This document shows positions 59,400 through 64,000 of a DNA stretch of 64,000 bases, piece by piece. Position 1 is the stretch's first letter; each line of letters starts with the position of its first letter. The DNA is taken from assembly GCF_004379255.2 (NCBI RefSeq), contig NC_056049.1, forward strand, positions 12,570,063-12,634,062. The letters are read 5' to 3'. The DNA is from Salvia splendens. Taxonomy: Eukaryota; Streptophyta; Magnoliopsida; Lamiales; Lamiaceae. Under the pieces are notes generated by a model. It had not been told where the DNA came from, did not search any database, and was given only the letters and a program-made list of their open reading frames with translations. Position numbers and translations under genes: made by a program.

Positions 59400-60934
59400 T
59401 GTTGGGGTTTGAAGCCATTGCACAGCGGAAGACTTGTACAAAACAAATAAATCAGACGTGGGATCTATTTGACCGATTACGGGATTAATCTATTCACATG
59501 TTAACACTGAATTGCATGCTAGAACGCAAATAATTCATGCTCATAGAATATAAATCCTAAACATGAATTCTACGGTTTAGAGTTACCGATTTGATTCTCC
59601 AAAGAATCGTCGATTGTTCGCACCTTCTCCACGATGATCTTCAATATTAGACCACGGATCTTCTGACTGGTGTCCCGAACTGTATTCCGACATCAGGGTG
59701 GGCTGATCTTATCGAAACACTAGGACTCGAATAAAGAAGACAGAAATTCCTCACGGAGGAGGAGCTGAAAAACTCATGGAGGAGATATTCACTGAAATTT
59801 TCGTCCCTCTCTTATAATTAGGAGTAGGCGAAATTTTCACTTAAAAATTGTATGTATTTTCTGTCTCCTTTATTCTCCTATTTATAATAGTTACATATTG
59901 GGCCAAGTCAGGGATCTATGGAAGGCTTTAGATATGAGCTCCCCCAATTAACTTTTTACTAATTAAATTGAACCCACAATTTAATACAAGCTTATATTGG
60001 AAAAATACGAGCACCACTACAGAAGTAATATTGAACTCCTCATCCAAATCCGAAATTATATGTATTCCGGGTTTTCATTTTGGTTATTATTTATTTCCCG
60101 TGCTTAAGATATAAATGCCCATTAATTAATTAAAGTCTGCTATGGACTTAATTAATTAACATCTTAGTAATTCCAAGAGTAGACTTAGCAAGTAACACTT
60201 ATTTATTATTCATAGAGTAATAAAACTCCAACTGGCCAGTTTCCGAATAATAAAACCTTGTTCAAGCTCCTCTTGAGGACATTATAAAACGAGACTCACC
60301 TCGCGCACGATTCAACATAATAGCAATCCTATCACCGCTAGATAATGATCACCACTACCCAATATACCTGGATCGTGCGAAAAACGATACTCAATGTCGT
60401 ATGCTCAATGCTAACGTATGTAGATTAAGAAATTAATTATCAAAACCTCATCTTTCAGTAGATAGCATAAAGACTCGTCTTACTATTAGATCCATTCAGT
60501 GCTATACCACACCAACGCCATCTTATTTCAATAAGGCTTAGAAATAATCAGACTGACATTGCAACCTTTCACGATAGGTAGCCAAAGCCTATCTAGGTTG
60601 TGAAATTCTTCTTTTCTTTTGCAAAGCATTGCTTAGAACCGACTGTAGTACCTTAAAGTGAGCGCTGCCCACGACCAGTCTACTAAGCAAAAGACTTAGG
60701 CTTTGTTTACTTCTTATGCATTTAAATGTTTATAAAACATCTTATAAACGCACAAGAAAACACAATGTGATAATATATTGATTCTATTCGTGCAAACTGC
60801 TCGAATGATACTGAATCGGGTCAAAAGTGGATTGTAGAGTTTTTCCGTACACCAACAAGATTCTATTCGTGCGAACTCGATTCTATTCGTGTGAACTCGT
60901 TCGAAATATGCTTTTCAGTATACTAAACCTAACA
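59400..60934 (-). mobile_element. 5' LTR of copia copy D (1,535 bp)
   Basis: Termini TGTTGGGG and CCTAACA on the plus strand. Minus-strand TATA-like ATTATAAATAGG near 59878-59890. Very similar to the E LTR in opposite orientation. Confidence 0.95.
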
Positions 60935-60939
60935 GCAAC

Positions 60940-61018
60940 TTCAGGCAATACCAAACAAAAAATAGAGGAACACGACAAATAAGAGATTTACTCAAAGCTA
61001 AACAAATTATGGATGTCT
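60940..61018. other. Spacer between head-to-head copia copies D and E
   Basis: 79 bp of host DNA between the D target duplication and the E LTR start. Confidence 0.85.
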
Positions 61019-62557
61019 TGTTAGGTTTAGTATACTGAAAAGCATGTTTTGAGCGAGTTCGCGCAAGTTCGCGCGAATAGAATCTTGCTTGTATACAGAA
61101 AAAACTCTACAATCCACTTTTGACTCAATTCAGTATATTCGAGCAGTTTGCACGAATAGAATCGCTATATTATTACATTGTATTTGCTTGTGCATTTATA
61201 AGATGTTTTATAAACATTTAAATGCATAAGAAGTAAATAAAGTCTAAGTCTTTTGCTTAGTAGACCGGTTGTGGGCGTCCTCCACTTTAAGGTAACACGG
61301 TCGGTTATATGCAATGCTTTGCAAAAGAAAAAGAAGAAAACTCAGATAGGCTTAGACTACCTATCTGAAAGGTTGCAATATCAGTCCGATTATTTCTAAG
61401 CCTTATTGAAATAAGATGATGTTGGTGTGGTATAGCACTGAATGGATCTAACAGCAAGACGTGTCTTTATGCTATCTACTGAAAGACTAGGTCTTGATAA
61501 AATACTATTTCTTAATCTACATACGTTAGCACTGAGCATACGATATTGATTATGCACTACTTTGACTTATCAAAAGGTGCGGGTTTTTCGCAACCCAAGA
61601 ATCCTGATATATTGTGTGGTGGTGATTAATATCTAGCGGTGCAAGGATTGCTATTATGTTGAATCATGCGCGAGGTGAGTCACGTTTGATAATGTCCTCA
61701 AGAGGAGCTAGAACAAGGTTTTTATTATTCGGAAACTGGCCAGTTGGAATTTAATTATTCCATGAATAATAAATAAGTGTTTCTTGCTAAGTCCACCCTT
61801 GGAATTAATAAGATGTTAATTAATTAAATCCATAGCAGACTTTAATTAATTAATGGACATTTATATCTTAAGCGCGGGAAATAAATAATAAACAAAATGG
61901 AAACCCGGATTACTTATAATTTCGGATTTGGATAGGGAGGTCAATATTACGTCTGTTGTGGCTTCTCGTAATATTCTAATATAAGTTTGTATTAAATTGT
62001 GGGTTCAATTTAATTAGTAAAAAGCTAATTGGGGTAGCCCATATCCAAAACCTTCCATAGATCCCTGACTGGGCCCAATATGTAACTATTATAAATAGGA
62101 GAATAAAGGAGACAGAAAACACACTTCATTGTTTACAAAAATTTTTTTTCGTCCACTCCTATATTCCATAGGGGACGATTTTTCTTCAGCTCTCCTCATC
62201 CGTGAGGAATTTCTGTCTTCTTTATTCGAGTCCTAGTATTTCGATAAGATCAGCCCACACAGATTTTGGAATACAGTTCGGGAACCAGTCAGAAGATCTG
62301 TGGTCTAGTATTGAAGATCATCGTGGAGAAGGCGCGAGCAATCGACGATTCTTTGGAGAATCAAATCGGTAACTCTAAACCGTAGAATTCATGTTTTAGG
62401 ATTTATATTCTTTAAGCATGAATTATTTGTGCTCTAGCATGCAATTCTGTGTTAACATGTGAATAGATTAATTCCATAATCTGTCAAATAGATCCTAAGT
62501 GTGATTTATTTATTTTGTACAAGTCTTCCGTTGTGCAAGGGGCTCCAAACCCCAACA
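61019..62557 (+). mobile_element. 5' LTR of copia copy E (1,539 bp)
   Basis: TGTTAGGTTTAGTATACTG to AAACCCCAACA, followed directly by the primer site. Confidence 0.95.
62090..62097 (+). promoter_or_regulatory. LTR promoter TATA box (copy E)
   Basis: TATAAATA followed by GGAGAATAAAGGAGACAG. The same element is present in the LTRs of copies B, C and D at the equivalent place, so it is likely the promoter of genomic RNA. Confidence 0.75.
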
Positions 62558-62559
62558 AT

Positions 62560-62571
62560 TGGTATCAAAGC
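62560..62571 (+). other. tRNA-iMet primer-binding site (copy E)
   Basis: TGGTATCAAAGC, one mismatch to the copy C site. Confidence 0.88.
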
Positions 62572-62647
62572 CAATTTTTTGCTCTGATTATGTGGATTAA
62601 TTTCATGCTATGTGAATTGCTTAAATGCATGATGATGATGAGAGCAT

Positions 62648-62700
62648 GTTCGACGAGAATGTGCAGCCGGCGCTCGCGCCGGGGCTGCACATTGCCGAAC
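62648..62700 (+). repeat. Long stem-loop after the primer site (copy E)
   Basis: Core arms AATGTGCAGCC and GGCTGCACATT are perfect complements, extended inward by GGCGC/GCGCC and outward by GTTCG/CGAAC with small bulges. Loop TC. Confidence 0.88.
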
Positions 62701-64000
62701 GCGCAAGCCTTAACATCAAAAAGTTAATTACGTGTTTTTGGTGAATAATTCATGTGGGACATCACAAAGAATTCCTTTTTGTCTTCTCATAATTTGATTA
62801 CATGTAATTATTATGTCTATGTAATGATTAAGCATGTTGTTTTCAAATTTGTTGCAATTGTATGCACGAGAATTAATAGACTTGCCTGGAAATTTAGCGT
62901 GTTGTGGTCGAGGACGGCAGTCTGTGCGTCAACAGCGCCGGCGACTACGGAATCAGCGCCAACAGCAGCGAGGCGGCGTCAAAGTCGACGTCACAGCAGC
63001 GACGATGACTCAGCAGCAGCTTCGATAGCAGCGACTGCAGGCAGCAGCAGCGGCGGTCTGGCGACGACGGTTGCGACAGCAGCCTCGGAGATCGCCAAGA
63101 CAGCAGCCGCTGCACAGGCAGCGTCGCAGCAGCAGGCATGGACGGAGAGGATTTCCCAGGCTCGAACGTCGACGGAGATGGCTGCGTTGGGCACAATTTG
63201 TGACAGCAGCGATGTCTCCGAGCAACGACAGTTCTTGTTCGAGTGGGAGCCCGAAGCTGGGGTGCGTGCAGCGGTGACGAGGACGATGCAGCAGTGACGT
63301 CGTCACGCAGGCAGCAGCGGCGAATTGCGAGTGGGAGTACGACGACGCAAGATTAGGGTTTCCCTATGCGCGACGTCGCATCGCCTCGTTCCTTGACTTC
63401 GCTTTCCAAATTTGATTAGAGTTTCCAAATCCTTGGATTCAATTTTGAAAATAATTCAAGATAAATATGGAAATAAGATTTGAATATATCTTTTGTGGAT
63501 AATATATATTATATGAGATTTGATTATGAATTAAATCATGGATTAATTATATTCTTTCCTTATTTAATGGATTTATATGGACTTTATTCCTAGATGAATC
63601 CTAGTTATATTAGGAAAGTAATAATCTAATTTTTTTTTCTTTATCCTATGGATTTATTCCTAGATGAATCCTAGTTGGATTTAGATAATGATAATATTAT
63701 TTTATTCTTATCCTATGAATTTATATAAATTTATTCATATAAGAGTTCTAGATGGATTTGGATAGTAATAATATAATATTTTATTCTTATCCTATTATGA
63801 ATTTATTCATATATGAGTTCTAGATGGATTTGAAGAATGATAATATAATATTATTTAATTCTTTGGATTTATATGGATTTACTCCAAGAATAAATCCTAG
63901 ATGGATTAGGATTAATATTAATATTAATTTATTTTGATCCTATGGATTTGAATAGATTTAATTCTATTAAGACAAATCCTAGACGGATTAAAATAAATAT

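Larger units (their letters stand above)
51682..60934 (-). mobile_element. Ty1/copia copy D, full-length non-autonomous insertion
   Basis: Perfect 5-bp target duplication GCAAC (51677-51681 and 60935-60939). Both LTRs are complete (3' 51682-53819, 5' 59400-60934), and a polypurine tract and primer site are present. The LTRs differ at about 13 of the first 400 bases. In contrast, gag-pol between them is reduced to untranslatable relics. The 3' LTR carries a later hAT MITE. Confidence 0.95.
61019..64000 (+). mobile_element. Ty1/copia copy E, 5' part, runs off the window
   Basis: A complete 5' LTR, primer site and at least 1.4 kb of leader. 63420-64000 is the inverted counterpart of the copy D leader (about 58690 downward), so E belongs to the D subfamily. 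Gag would lie beyond 64000. The right target duplication is out of view; the left flank is TGTCT. Confidence 0.93.
62558..64000 (+). other. Untranslated leader of copia copy E, partial
   Basis: A strong hairpin at 62648-62700, a GC-rich island with CAG/GCA runs (about 62900-63400), then AT-rich sequence like the copy D leader. The 181-codon frame at 62752-63297 is Ala/Ser/Gln-rich through GCA and CAG triplets and has no match in copy D. I do not call it a gene. Confidence 0.7.

Noticed and set aside
62752..63297. 181-codon frame in the leader of copia E as a possible extra gene
   Set aside because: Composition is driven by GCA/CAG triplets, and the D leader lacks a counterpart. The stretch lies between primer site and gag where other copies are non-coding.

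Overview
This window is nuclear DNA from a flowering plant, most likely a eudicot. It is AT-rich and dominated by nested transposable elements. The evidence is Ty1/copia and Ty3/gypsy retrotransposons with plant-type primer sites, PIF/Harbinger transposons, many Stowaway MITEs, a MULE, a hAT MITE and an L1-type LINE. Harbinger genes carry GT-AG introns. I cannot fix the species; a Lamiales genome is only a guess. I see one plausible host gene, a small two-exon gene at 12901-13913. There are no convincing rRNA or tRNA genes, CRISPR arrays or organelle inserts.

Layout. 1-2051 is a gypsy LTR on the minus strand that cuts into copia copy A (2052-6636, minus). Copy A is cut on its other side by a gypsy LTR-like promoter unit (from 6637). 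7668-12278 is a MITE cluster: three Stowaways, two Harbinger deletion derivatives (one nested in a Stowaway) and a MULE with about 230-bp terminal repeats. The host gene follows. 15005-17032 is a Harbinger transposon with an intact 418-residue transposase. A decayed transposase follows at 17237-17835. 17876-25268 is an Athila/Tat-type gypsy relic on the minus strand, followed by a copia LTR fragment. 28222-35405 is a 5'-truncated LINE with a 15-bp target duplication. A 6.06-kb Harbinger element (28307-34366) sits inside it and carries both a transposase gene and a Myb/SANT gene, each broken by one stop codon. 35421-40134 is gypsy LTR debris.

From 40887 to the right edge lie four more copies of one copia lineage: B (+), C (-), D (-) and E (+). 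C, D and E are inserted into an unclassified host repeat. C spans 44920-51341 with target duplication GATTT. D spans 51682-60934 with target duplication GCAAC. E starts at 61019 and leaves the window.

The most interesting signal is in the copia lineage. The copies carry very long untranslated leaders (about 1.5-2.4 kb) between the primer site and gag. The leaders contain a conserved, duplicated stem-loop near gag and a GC-rich, fast-changing island near the primer site. In three copies there is also a short stem-loop just after the primer site whose arms differ between copies yet still pair. Copy D has nearly identical LTRs but a wrecked gag-pol, so it was probably mobilised in trans. This points to a parasite/helper pair in which the leader carries the recognition signals.
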